Below are positions 50,589 through 59,800 of a stretch of DNA of 64,000 nt, piece by piece. The notes under the pieces were generated by a model, which had not been told where the DNA came from, did not search any database, and worked only from the letters and a program-made list of their open reading frames with translations. The position numbers and the translations under genes are program-made. The number at the start of each line of letters is the position of its first letter. The stretch's first letter is position 1. Origin of the DNA: Streptomyces sp. IMTB 2501 (GTDB taxonomy: Bacteria; Actinomycetota; Actinomycetes; Streptomycetales; Streptomycetaceae); NCBI RefSeq assembly GCF_001953885.1, contig NZ_MQUS01000015.1:24479-88478 (forward strand). Direction: 5' to 3'.

Positions 50589-50609
50589 GAAGGCGCCGGC
50601 CTGATCGGA

Positions 50610-50930
50610 TCAGGCTGGATCACTCCAGGGTTTTGGCCCACGGAAGGCCCACATCAGGTGGTGCTGCGTCGTCTGCTTCCGGAATCCGGCACCGGCCGCC
50701 GCAAAGGCATAGGCCTGCGCCTGTGCCGCTACCGCTTCCAGTGCCTTGGTCGGTCGCTCATTGCGCTCACGGACGGGGCGGCCCGCGAGAGCGAGGGAGG
50801 ACGCCGGACGGACGGCACGGATGCCGGACAGACCGGTGCCCTGGTGGGAGGCGCCGAGCATGCACAGGGAGACGGTCGAGCGATCGGTCAGTTTGGCCGT
50901 GCTGATGGTGCTGGTGTTGATGCTGATCAC
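50610..50930 (-). CDS. Upstream ORF (leader peptide) of wblC
   Basis: A 106-codon frame on the wblC transcript. The GTG start at 50930 has AGGAGG about 12 nt upstream. The N-terminus is rich in Ile/Ser/Thr (ISINTSTISTAKLTDRSTVS), and it ends MWAFRGPKPWSDPA. The stop lies within the palindrome GCCTGATCGGATCAGGC (50599-50615), just before the attenuator. Leader ORFs are known for whiB7/wblC: ribosome stalling by antibiotics favours read-through. The exact start and length are uncertain; a shorter internal start may be the real one. Confidence 0.65.
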   Translation of the reverse strand: MISINTSTISTAKLTDRSTVSLCMLGASHQGTGLSGIRAVRPASSLALAGRPVRERNERPTKALEAVAAQAQAYAFAAAGAGFRKQTTQHHLMWAFRGPKPWSDPA

Positions 50931-51094
50931 TGGACTCGCCTCCTCTCGGCGTCTTGGGGACTGGGGTGAACCAGTCCGTTCGGATATGCAAGTACAACAC
51001 GGAGTTGGGCCTTTGGAGAAGGCCGCCGCTTCCGTGCCTAGAACCTATGGGGATTGCTGGGGCATGCGCAAACTATTTTTTCGACGAGTTCGTA
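50931..51094 (-). promoter_or_regulatory. wblC promoter region
   Basis: The minus strand carries an A-rich block GAAAAAATAGTTTGCG (about 51085-51070), then a TAGGTT -10-like hexamer about 20 nt on. An AT-rich element just upstream of -35 is the known mark of WblC/WhiB7-activated promoters, so autoregulation is likely. It abuts the 3' end of uvrD2. Confidence 0.5.
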
Positions 51095-53320
51095 TCAGTC
51101 GTCGTCATCGGCTTCCCCAACCTCGTGACCTGCGCAGATGGCTAGAACGTCGGTTCCGTAGCTGCGCAGCTTGCGGCTGAGGACGCCGGGGATGCGGGAG
51201 AGCTCGGCGGGGCTCTCCGGGCGTGCCTCGGCGATGGCCATCAGGGTGCGGTCGGTGAAGACGCAGAAGTCGGGCTGTCCGCTGCGCTCGGCCTGGATCG
51301 CCCGCCACTCCCGCAGTCGTTCGTAGAGCCCTTCGTCCATGTCCGAAGGGCAGTCCTCGCAGCGCATCAGCTTCATCTCGCCCGCGTCGGTGAGTGTGCG
51401 GCCGCAGACCCGGCAGCGGGCGGGCGTGCGCTGGGCGCGCCGGGGAACGGCGGTGGCGCTGCCCCCGGCGGTCCCGCGCTCGACGCCTGCGGTGGCGACG
51501 CTGCCGGTGGGGCCGACGGTGGCGGTGGTGCCTGGACGCAGTCCGTCGAGGAAGCGGCTCGGCCGGCGGCTGGGGCGGCCGCCCGGTGAGCGGGACAGGG
51601 CCCAGGAAACCTGGAGCCGTTGCCGCGCGCGGGTGACGCCGACGTAGAGGAGCCGGCGCTCCTCCTCGATCTGCTCGTCGGTCTTGGCGTAGGTGATGGG
51701 CAGCATGCCCTCGGCGATGCCGACGACGAAGACGACGTCCCACTCCAGGCCCTTGGCTGCGTGCAGGGAAGCGAGGGTGACGCCCTGGACGGTCGGGGCG
51801 TGCTGGGCGTTCGCCCGCTCGTCGAGTTCCGCCACGAAGTCGCCGAGGGTGGCGGCGGGCCTGGCGGCGGCGAGGTCTTGGGCGAGGTTGACCAGGGCGG
51901 CGAGGGACTGCCAGCGCTCTCTGACGGCGCCGGAACCGGCCGGGGGTTCAGCGGTCCAGCCCTCCCCGGAGAGCACGGCTCGCACCTGGGAGGGCAGGTC
52001 CACGGCCTCGTCCAGCAGCGAGTCGTTGCCGCCGAAGCGGGCCGCTCCGCGCAGGGCGATGCCGGCCTTGCGTACCTCGGGCCGGTCGAAGAAGCGCTCG
52101 GCGCCGCGCAGCTGGTAGGGGACGCCGGCGTCGGCGAGGGCCTGCTCGTAGGTCTCGGACTGGGCGTTCGTACGGAACAGGACGGCGATCTCGGCGGCCG
52201 GGACGCCCGCGTCGATCAGCTCGCGGATCCGGCGGGCGGCGCCTTCGGCCTCGGCGGGCTCGTCGGTGTACTCGGTGTAGGACGGCTCGGGGCCGGGGGC
52301 GCGTTGGGAGACCAGTTCCAGCCGGTGGTCGGCGGCGCGGCCGCGGGCCTGGGCGAGCAGGCCGTTGGCGAGGCGGACCACCTGGGGGGTGGAGCGGTAG
52401 TCACGGACGAGTTTGACGACGGTGGCGCCGGGGTGCCGGGCGCGGAAGTCGAGGAGATGGTCGGGTGTTGCTCCCGTGAACGAGTAGATGGTCTGGCTGG
52501 CGTCGCCGACGACGCACAGGCTGTCGCGGTCGCCGAGCCACAGCTCCAGCAGCCGCTGCTGCAGGGGGCTGACGTCCTGGTACTCGTCGACGACGAAGTG
52601 CTGGTACTGCGCGCGGACCTGTTCGGCGATGTCGTGCCGGTCCTGCAGGATGGCGACGGTGAGCAGCAGGACGTCTTCGAAGTCGATCACCGAGCGGTCG
52701 CGTTTGAGGTCTTCGTAGGCCGCGTAGAGGTGGGCGATCTCTGTCGGGTCGCGTGGGGCCTCGCGGCCGGCCTTCGCAGCCGCGTACGCGTAGTCGGCGG
52801 GGATGGTCTGGGTGACCTTGGACCATTCGATCTCGGCGGTGACGTCCCGCAGCTCGCCCCGGTCGAGCCGGGTCCCCAGGCTTGCGGCCGCGTCGGCGAC
52901 GAGCTGGATCTTGCGGTCGACGAGGCGGGGCATGCCGCCACCGATCGCTTTCGGCCAGAAGTACTGCAGCTGGCGCAGGGCGGCGGAGTGGAAGGTGCGG
53001 GCCTGGACGCCGTGGGCGCCGAGCTGGCGCAGCCGGCCGCGCATCTCTCCGGCGGCGCGGTTGGTGAAGGTGACGGCGAGCACGCTGGACGGCTGGAGGA
53101 TGCCCGCGAGCACTCCGTAGGCGATGCGGTGCGTGATCGCCCGGGTCTTGCCCGTGCCCGCTCCCGCCAGGACGCACACCGGGCCGTGCAGGGCGGTGGC
53201 GACCGCGCGCTGCTCGGGGTCGAGCCCTTCGAGCACCGCGTCGGCCCCGGTCGGCACAGCCGCGTACGGGGAACCGCCGGAGCCCTGCGGGAAGAGGGTG
53301 GAGTGCGTTGCTGCTGTCAC
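51095..53320 (-). CDS. uvrD2: ATP-dependent DNA helicase UvrD2 (SF1A, HRDC)
   Basis: A 741-residue 3'-5' helicase. The Walker A is AGAGTGKTRAI, followed by TFTNRAAGEMRGR, VVDEYQDVSPLQQ, GDASQTIYSFTGA, VRDYRSTPQVV, TLASLHAAKGLEWDVVF and YVGVTRARQRL. A four-cysteine zinc motif (CRVCGRTL, MRCEDC) and a C-terminal HRDC domain (LREWRAIQAERSGQPDFCVFTD to LRSYGTDVL) match mycobacterial UvrD2. It acts in DNA repair. The GTG at 53320 gives the family start; the frame to 54004 crosses the mycoredoxin gene. It ends 9 acidic residues after HRDC. Confidence 0.94.
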   Translation of the reverse strand: MTAATHSTLFPQGSGGSPYAAVPTGADAVLEGLDPEQRAVATALHGPVCVLAGAGTGKTRAITHRIAYGVLAGILQPSSVLAVTFTNRAAGEMRGRLRQLGAHGVQARTFHSAALRQLQYFWPKAIGGGMPRLVDRKIQLVADAAASLGTRLDRGELRDVTAEIEWSKVTQTIPADYAYAAAKAGREAPRDPTEIAHLYAAYEDLKRDRSVIDFEDVLLLTVAILQDRHDIAEQVRAQYQHFVVDEYQDVSPLQQRLLELWLGDRDSLCVVGDASQTIYSFTGATPDHLLDFRARHPGATVVKLVRDYRSTPQVVRLANGLLAQARGRAADHRLELVSQRAPGPEPSYTEYTDEPAEAEGAARRIRELIDAGVPAAEIAVLFRTNAQSETYEQALADAGVPYQLRGAERFFDRPEVRKAGIALRGAARFGGNDSLLDEAVDLPSQVRAVLSGEGWTAEPPAGSGAVRERWQSLAALVNLAQDLAAARPAATLGDFVAELDERANAQHAPTVQGVTLASLHAAKGLEWDVVFVVGIAEGMLPITYAKTDEQIEEERRLLYVGVTRARQRLQVSWALSRSPGGRPSRRPSRFLDGLRPGTTATVGPTGSVATAGVERGTAGGSATAVPRRAQRTPARCRVCGRTLTDAGEMKLMRCEDCPSDMDEGLYERLREWRAIQAERSGQPDFCVFTDRTLMAIAEARPESPAELSRIPGVLSRKLRSYGTDVLAICAGHEVGEADDDD

Positions 53321-53431
53321 ACCGCCATGCTGCCAGGTCGCCCGGGACTGCCGTGGCGGTTGTCCACAGGCGGGCACCGATAGTCGTATGAATGCGGCAG
53401 GTGTCACAGCCGCCTGTGGATACCCCGGGCG

Positions 53432-53457
53432 GGAATGGCGGACGGTTCGCGTACGTT
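53432..53457 (+). promoter_or_regulatory. Sigma-R-dependent promoter of the mycoredoxin gene
   Basis: GGAAT (53432-53436), an 18-nt spacer and GTT (53455-53457) match the sigma-R consensus exactly, 47 bp before the mycoredoxin ATG. The gene for sigma-R itself lies in this window with the same promoter form. Confidence 0.9.
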
Positions 53458-53503
53458 GCTTCCTCGGACGACCTTTCCGAGCTGCCTGAGGAGCGCGAGA
53501 GAC

Positions 53504-53746
53504 ATGCAGGGCACTGTGACGATGTACAGCACGACTTGGTGCGGCTACTGCCGGCGGCTGAAGAGCCAGCTGGACCGGGAGGGCATCGGCTACACCGAGA
53601 TCAACATCGAGCAGGACCCCGAGTCCGCCGCCTTCGTCGAGAAGGCGAACGGCGGAAACCAGACGGTCCCGACCGTGCTCTTCCCGGACGGCTCGACGCT
53701 GACGAACCCCTCGCTGGCCCAGGTGAAGCAGAAGATCGGCGTGTGA
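53504..53746 (+). CDS. mrx1: Mycoredoxin (glutaredoxin-like)
   Basis: An 80-residue thioredoxin-fold protein that reduces mycothiol-protein mixed disulphides. The active site is WCGYC; the cis-Pro is in QTVPTVLF and the C-terminal helix SLAQVKQKIGV. The CGYC with Gly/Tyr between the cysteines and the short length match Mrx1. The ATG at 53504 (MQGTVTMYSTTWCGYC) is preferred over 53435. A perfect sigma-R promoter precedes it, which places it in the disulphide-stress response. Confidence 0.95.
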   Translation: MQGTVTMYSTTWCGYCRRLKSQLDREGIGYTEINIEQDPESAAFVEKANGGNQTVPTVLFPDGSTLTNPSLAQVKQKIGV

Positions 53747-53778
53747 TCGCTCCGCGGGTTTCCGCGGTGGCCCCGGCA

Positions 53779-53808
53779 GGGCGGCCTCTGAAGGATCAGG
53801 GGCCGCCC
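53779..53808. terminator. Terminator between mrx1 and the methyltransferase gene
   Basis: Stem GGGCGGCC (53779-53786) and GGCCGCCC (53801-53808) with additional inner pairs (CTGA/TCAG). It overlaps the last codons of the convergent methyltransferase and serves both strands. Confidence 0.8.
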
Positions 53809-54410
53809 CGCTGTGTCTTGTCCCACACCAGGGTGTAGCGCCAGAGCAGTCGGCGGCGGAATCGGCAGCCCGGCAGCAGCAGGCGGGCGGCCGTGCGGAC
53901 CTCGCTCCAGTGCATCGTGGAGTCCTCGACGGGCATGCCGGCCGGTCCGCGCTTGCCGCCGCGCAAGCGCCGGTGCAGCAGGCTCGCGGGCACCCCGCAG
54001 CCACTGATCACCCAGTCCAGCGGGGTGTGGTTGTACGCCATCCCCACGACGACCAGCCGTCCGCCGGGCGCGACGAGCCGGGTCAGGCCGGTGATCGCGT
54101 CCGCGAAGGGGGCGTGATGCACGACGGCGACCGCGCTGACGAGGTCGTAGGCCTCCTCCGGGAGCGCGGTGCCGTCTAGATAGTCGGCCGCCACGAAGGT
54201 GACGTTCCCGGGCTGTCGTGCGCGGGCCTGGAGGATCATCTCCGGTGAGCGGTCCACGCCTGTGACCGTCGCCGCTCTGGTCGCGAGCTTGCGGGCGAGG
54301 AGGCCGTCGCCGCAGCCGACGTCCAGGGCCGTGCGGCAGCCGTCGGGTACGGCGGCCAGCACGGCCCGGTGGTAGTGGACGTTGTGGTTCCAGTACGGGT
54401 CGCCCTCCAC
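53796..54410 (-). CDS. Class I SAM-dependent methyltransferase
   Basis: A 204-residue Rossmann methyltransferase (UbiE/COQ5-like). Motif I is ALDVGCGDGLLARKL, then GVDRSPEMILQARAR, VTFVAADYLDG (motif II region), and the post-II LVAPGGRLVVVGM. A C-terminal Arg-rich segment (CRFRRRLLWRYTLVWDK) may contact substrate. The substrate is unknown. The GTG at 54410 is 11 bp after the nudC stop, so the genes are probably co-transcribed. Confidence 0.85.
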   Translation of the reverse strand: MEGDPYWNHNVHYHRAVLAAVPDGCRTALDVGCGDGLLARKLATRAATVTGVDRSPEMILQARARQPGNVTFVAADYLDGTALPEEAYDLVSAVAVVHHAPFADAITGLTRLVAPGGRLVVVGMAYNHTPLDWVISGCGVPASLLHRRLRGGKRGPAGMPVEDSTMHWSEVRTAARLLLPGCRFRRRLLWRYTLVWDKTQRGGP

Positions 54411-54420
54411 CCGGGCCGCC

Positions 54421-55365
54421 TCAGACGAAGCTGCGCGTCGGCAGCGGCTTGCCGTACCACATCTCGATCAGGCGGGCGGCGATCGAGATGCCGTAGGGCG
54501 GCAGCACCTCGCCGGACTCGAAGGCCTCGTGGAGTTCCTGGCGGGAGAACCAGCGGGCCTCGTGGATCTCGTCGCCGTCGACGTCGATCTCGGTGGAGGT
54601 GGCGCGGGCGGTGAAGCCGAGCATCAGGCTGGACGGGAACGGCCAGGGCTGGCTGGCCACGTACTCCACGGGGCCGACGGTCACGCCGACCTCTTCGGAC
54701 ACCTCGCGGCGCACCGCCTGCTCGATGGACTCGCCGGGTTCGACGAAGCCGGCGAGCGTGGAGAAGCGCCCCTCGGGCCAGTGGACCTGGCGGCCGAGCA
54801 GGATGCGGTCGTCGGCGTCGGTCACCGCCATGATCACGGCCGGGTCGGTGCGCGGGTAGTGCTCGGCGCCGCAGGCCGGGCAGCGGCGGATGTGGCCGGC
54901 GGCGGCGATGACCGTGCGCTCGCCGCAGCGGGAGCAGAAGCGGTGGGTGCGCTGCCAGTTCTCCAGGCCGACCGCGTGCACCATGAGGCCGGCGTCGCGC
55001 GGTGAGAGCAGCAGGCCGGCCTCCCGCAGCCCGGCGGGGCGTGCGGACTGGTCGATACGGCCGGGCAGCGAGTCCTTCTGGAGCGCGAAGTAGCTGACGC
55101 CCTCGTCGTCGGTGCCGAGGAAGTAGCGGTGTGCTTCGGTGAGCGGGGCCTCGAAGGACGGCGTCATGACGAGTTCGGTCCGGCCGTCCGGTGTCTCGTC
55201 GATGAGCACCTGGCCGCCGGAGACCACGAAGCACCGGGTCGTGGGGTGGCTCCACGCCGCCGCGAGCCAGGCCTCGTCGAGCCGGTGATGGGCGGCCCGG
55301 TCGATGCCGCTCGGGGCGGTCAGTGAGATGGGTCGATCGGCTGTGTCGTCGGTCCAGGTGGTCAC
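54421..55365 (-). CDS. nudC: NADH/NAD-cap pyrophosphatase NudC
   Basis: A 314-residue NUDIX enzyme hydrolysing NADH and removing NAD caps from RNA. A zinc ribbon (FCSRCGERT, RRCPACGAEHYP) precedes the NUDIX box GFVEPGESIEQAVRREVSEEVG. The NudC hallmark SQPWPFPSSLMLGF is intact. The GTG at 55365 is chosen because GGAAG lies 7 nt upstream; a TTG four codons earlier is less likely. It is a neighbour of uvrD2 and adnAB in mycobacteria as well (Rv3199c). Confidence 0.95.
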   Translation of the reverse strand: MTTWTDDTADRPISLTAPSGIDRAAHHRLDEAWLAAAWSHPTTRCFVVSGGQVLIDETPDGRTELVMTPSFEAPLTEAHRYFLGTDDEGVSYFALQKDSLPGRIDQSARPAGLREAGLLLSPRDAGLMVHAVGLENWQRTHRFCSRCGERTVIAAAGHIRRCPACGAEHYPRTDPAVIMAVTDADDRILLGRQVHWPEGRFSTLAGFVEPGESIEQAVRREVSEEVGVTVGPVEYVASQPWPFPSSLMLGFTARATSTEIDVDGDEIHEARWFSRQELHEAFESGEVLPPYGISIAARLIEMWYGKPLPTRSFV

Positions 55366-55437
55366 GGGTGCTTCCAACTCCCCCAGTGCAGCGGTTGGTT
55401 CGGCGGGCGGTTCGGCGGGACGTACGGCGCGGTCCGG

Positions 55438-56841
55438 TCAGGGCGTGGGACGCCAGTGCTCGGCCAGGTCACCCCACAGGTAGGCGCTGGTCTCGACGCC
55501 CTTGAGGAGGAGGTCGAGCTCGACCTTTTCGTCGGGGGCGTGCCAGCCGTCGGAGGGGACGGAGATGCCCAGGAAGAGCACGGGTGCGCCGAGGACTTCC
55601 TGGAGATCGGCGGCGGGTCCGGAGCCGCCCTCGCGGGTGAAGCGGATCGGTTTCTCGAAGGCGCGGCCCATGGCGCGGGCCACGGACTGCAGCGCGGGGT
55701 GGTCGAGCGGGGTCAGGCACGGGCGCGTGGCCGCGCCGAAGCTGATCTCGTGCCGGATCCCGGCGGGCAGCTGCGTCTCGGCCCAGGCACGGACGGCCTT
55801 CTCGATGTGGTCGGGCTCCTGGCCCGCGACCATCCGGAAGGACAGCTTCACCATGGCCGAGGACGGGATGACCGTCTTGCTGCCCGGGCCCTGGTAGCCA
55901 CCGCCGATGCCGTTGACCTCGGCGGTCGGGCGGGCCCAGACGCGTTCGAGGGTGCTGTATCCGGCCTCTCCGTGGGGGGCGCGGGACTTGGCGGTGCGCA
56001 GCCAGCGCGCCTCGTCGAAGGGCAGCTCGGCGAACAGCTCGCGCTCGCGGTCGGTCAGCTCCACGATGCCGTCGTAGAAGCCGGGGATCGCCACGCGCGC
56101 GTGCTCGTCGTGCAGGGCGGCGACCAGGCGGGCGGCCGCGGTGGCCGGGTTGGGTACGGCGCCGCCGAAGGAGCCGGAGTGAATGTCCTGGTCGGGGCCG
56201 TACAGCCGGATCTCGCACTCGGCGAGGCCGCGCATGCCGGTGCAGACGGTCGGGGTGTCCTCGGACCACATGCCGGTGTCGGAGACGATCACGGCGTCGG
56301 CGGCGAGCCGTGCGGCGTGTTCCTCGACCAGGGCCCGGAAGTGCGGGGAGCCGGACTCCTCCTCGCCCTCGATCAGCAGCTTCAGGTTGACGGCGGGGGT
56401 GGTGCGGCCGGCGGCGGCGAGGTGGGCGCGGACGCCGAGTGTGTGGAAGAACACCTGGCCCTTGTCGTCGGCCGCCCCGCGCGCGTAGAGGCGATTTCCG
56501 CGGACGACCGGCTCGAAGGGGTCGCTTTCCCAGCCGTCCTCGCGGGCGGCGGGCTGCACGTCGTGATGGCCGTAGACGAGGACGGTGGGTGCCTCGGGGT
56601 CGGCGGAGGGCCACTCGGCGAAGACGGCCGGGGCGCCCGGGGTCTGCCAGACCTCGGTGGTCGGGAAGCCGGTCTCCTTGAGCTTGGTGGCGAGCCAGTC
56701 GGCGCTGCGGCGTACATCGGGTGCGTGGTCGGGCTGGGCCGACACGGAGGGGATGCGCAGCCATTCCGCGAGGTCGTCGAGGAAGGCGGCGCGGTGCTGC
56801 TCGATGTACGTGCGGACGGCGCTGTCCGGGGTCTGGCTCAT
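55438..56841 (-). CDS. M20-family dipeptidase/metallopeptidase
   Basis: A 467-residue M20 (PepV/CNDP-like) enzyme. Metal and catalytic motifs are VLVYGHHDVQPA (His, Asp), ARGAADDKGQ (Asp), LIEGEEESGS (catalytic Glu-Glu) and VIVSDT. The dimerisation lid is inserted in the middle, and the final metal His lies near DGWHAPDEKV. It hydrolyses dipeptides or related amides; the substrate is not certain. The ATG at 56841 (SQTPDSAVRTYIEQHR) is preferred over upstream frame extensions. Confidence 0.92.
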   Translation of the reverse strand: MSQTPDSAVRTYIEQHRAAFLDDLAEWLRIPSVSAQPDHAPDVRRSADWLATKLKETGFPTTEVWQTPGAPAVFAEWPSADPEAPTVLVYGHHDVQPAAREDGWESDPFEPVVRGNRLYARGAADDKGQVFFHTLGVRAHLAAAGRTTPAVNLKLLIEGEEESGSPHFRALVEEHAARLAADAVIVSDTGMWSEDTPTVCTGMRGLAECEIRLYGPDQDIHSGSFGGAVPNPATAAARLVAALHDEHARVAIPGFYDGIVELTDRERELFAELPFDEARWLRTAKSRAPHGEAGYSTLERVWARPTAEVNGIGGGYQGPGSKTVIPSSAMVKLSFRMVAGQEPDHIEKAVRAWAETQLPAGIRHEISFGAATRPCLTPLDHPALQSVARAMGRAFEKPIRFTREGGSGPAADLQEVLGAPVLFLGISVPSDGWHAPDEKVELDLLLKGVETSAYLWGDLAEHWRPTP

Positions 56842-56894
56842 GCTCACGAGCCTATCGGCCCGCACCGACAACCTCGGCGGGCGGTTCGTCACAC

Positions 56895-59800
56895 TCAGGA
56901 TGTCTGGTGTGCCACTCCGGCGCCCTCCGTTGCGGCGTCCGCCGTGAGGAGCCGCTCCAGGGCGGCCCGGTCCGGCAGTTCGGGCGGTCGTACGACCTCG
57001 CCGCTGCGGACGTACAGGAAGGTGGCCGTGACCGACTCGGGCGGCACGCCCTGCTGCTCGGCCCAGGCCAGCCGGTACACGGCGAGCTGGAGCGGGTCGG
57101 CGGTGCGGGTGCGGCTGGTCTTCCAGTCGACGATCTCGTACGTCGCCTCGTCGCCGTCGCCGTGCTTGTAGACGGCGTCGATACGGCCCCGTACGACGCG
57201 GCCGGCGAGGGTGAGCTGGAAGGGGGCCTCGACCCGGTAGGGGGTGCGCCGGGCGTACTCGCTGCGTTCGAAGGCTTCCTTCAGGGCCTCCAGGTCGTGT
57301 TCGTCGGCGATCTCGGCGTCGCTGCCGGGCAGCTCGTCCGGTTCCAGCAGGGGCAGTGTCAGTTCCTCGAAGCGGGCTTCCACCCACGCGTGGAATCGGG
57401 TGCCCCGGCGCGCGGCCGGTTGCGGGGGGCGTGGCATGGGGCGTGCGAGTTCCTGCGCGAGCCCGTCCGGGTCCTCGGCCAGGCGCATCAGCTGGGTCGC
57501 GGTCAGCGTGACGGGCAGCGGGACGTCGGTGACGGCCTGCCGGGCGCGCAGCAGCTCTCCGGTGAGCGCGTCCAGATCACGGTCCCAGGAGGCGATGGTG
57601 CGGGCCTCCTCGGGGGTGAGACCGGTGGAATGCCGCGGCTGGGCGGGGCCGGGGTGGTGCTGCGGGGCGGGTGCCTGGTGCGGAACCGTGGGCCGGGCGG
57701 CGCTCCAGGCGTCCCGGTCGCTCCATGTGTCCCGGTCGGCGGGGGCGTCCGGGGCAGCGGGGGCGTCCGGGGCGAGGGCGTCCGCGTCGTAGGGCGGTTC
57801 CTCGTCACCGAAGGGGTCCTCGTCGTACGGGACGTCCGCGCCGTGCTCGTCGTACGGCTCGTCGCCGTAGGGGTCGTCGTCCGGGGGCGGGGGCCAGTCC
57901 GGGTCGTCCAGGGCGGCGGGGTCGTGGGCGGCCGGTGGGCGGCCGGTGGCCTGGGCGGCGAGGGTGTCCAGGTGGGCGAGGACGGTCTCGGCGGCCGCAC
58001 GGCGGCGGGCCAGGGCGGCGGCGTCCAGCGGGAGCGGCCACACCTGGTCGGCGGCGGCCGTGTGCAGGGCGGGGTTCTCGTCGTCCTCGGCGGGTTCCTC
58101 GGCCCATGCCTCGATCTCGCCGTGTCCGGCGGCGCAGTGGTCGTACAGAGCCCGGAGGAAGTCGGAGGGGCCGCGTGGCTTCTTCTGGCTGGGCCCCCAC
58201 CAGTGGCCGGAGCCGAGCAGCAGGGAGCGGGGGCGGGTGAAGGTGACGTAGCCGAGGCGCAGCTCCTCGGTGTGCTGGTGGTCCTTCATGGCCTCGTGGA
58301 AGGCCTTCATGCCGCGTGCGTCCCAGCTGTCGGCGTCGGGCAGCGTGTCGGTGTCGCCGCGCAGGGCGTGCGGCACCACCTTGGCCTGCGCCGTCCACTT
58401 CTCGCGGCCCTGTGCGCTGGGGAACGTGCCCTTGACCAGTCCGGGTACGGCCACGACGTCCCATTCCAGGCCCTTGGACTTGTGGGCGGTGAGCACCTTG
58501 ACGGTGTTCTCGCCGCCGGGCAGGGCGTTGTCGAGGCCCTTCTCGTACTGCGCGGCGGTGCGCAGGAAGCCGAGGAAGGCGAGCAGGGTGGCCTCGCCGT
58601 CGCTCGCCGCGAAGGAGGCGGCGACGTCCAGGAAGTTGGAGAGGGTCTCGCGACGGCGGGCGGCCAGGGCGTGCGGGGACGCCGACAGCTCCACCTCCAG
58701 GCCGGTGACGGCGAGGACGCGGTGCAGGACGTCCATCAGCGGGTCGGAAAGCGAGCGGCGCAGGTCGCGCAGTTCGGTGGCCAGGCGTGCGAAGCGTACG
58801 CGCGCGTCCGCTGAGAACGGCAGCCCGTCGTCGTCCTCCTCGCCGTCCATGGGTGTTTCGAGGAAGGTGTCGAGGGCGTCCGCGAGCGATATCACCTCGG
58901 CCGGGTCGATGCCTTCGACGGCCGCGGCGAGCCGGCGGTCCGGGTCATCGGTGTCGTCCACGCGCGCGTGGGCGACCAGCAGGCGGGCGCGGCGGCCCAG
59001 CAGGGCGAGGTCGCGGGGGCCGATGCGCCAGCGCGGGCCGGTCAGCAGCCGCACCAGGGAGGCGTTCGCGCCGGGATCCTGGAGCACCTCGCAGACGGCG
59101 ACGAGGTCGGCGACCTCGGGCAGGTGCAGCAGCCCGGACAGGCCGACCACCTCGACGGGGATGTCCCGGGCGACGAGGGCGCCCTGGATCTCGGCGAAGT
59201 CGGTCGCCGTACGGCACAGTACGGCGATCTCGCCGGGGGCCGTGCCTGTGTGCACGAGGTGGGCGAGGGAGTCGGCGATCCAGTCGATCTCCTCGGCGTG
59301 GGTGGGCAGCAGGGCGCAGCGGACCGTGCCGTCCCGCTCGGCGCCGGGGGCGGGGCGCAGGGCCTCCACGCCCGCGTGCAGGGCGCGCAGCGGCTCGGCG
59401 AGGCCGTTGGCGAGGTCGAGGAGGCGGCCGCCGCTGCGGCGGTTCTCGCTGAGCGCCTGCCGGGTGGCCCGGCGGCCGTCGGAGTGCGCGAAGTGCGCGG
59501 GGAAGTCGTCCAGGTTGGCGACGGAGGCGCCGCGCCAGCCGTAGATGGCCTGGCAGGGGTCGCCGACGGCGGTCACCGGATGGCCCGTGCCTTCGCCGAA
59601 CAGGCCTGCCAGCAGGACGCGTTGGGCCACGGAGGTGTCCTGGTACTCGTCCAGGAGCACCACGCGGAAGTCCTCGCGCAGCAGCCGGCCCACCTCGGGG
59701 ATGCGGGCGAGCCGGGCGGACAGGGCGATCTGGTCGCCGAAGTCGAGCAGGTCGCGCTCGCGCTTGGCGGTCCGGTAGCGCCGGACGAGGCCGGCCAGTT

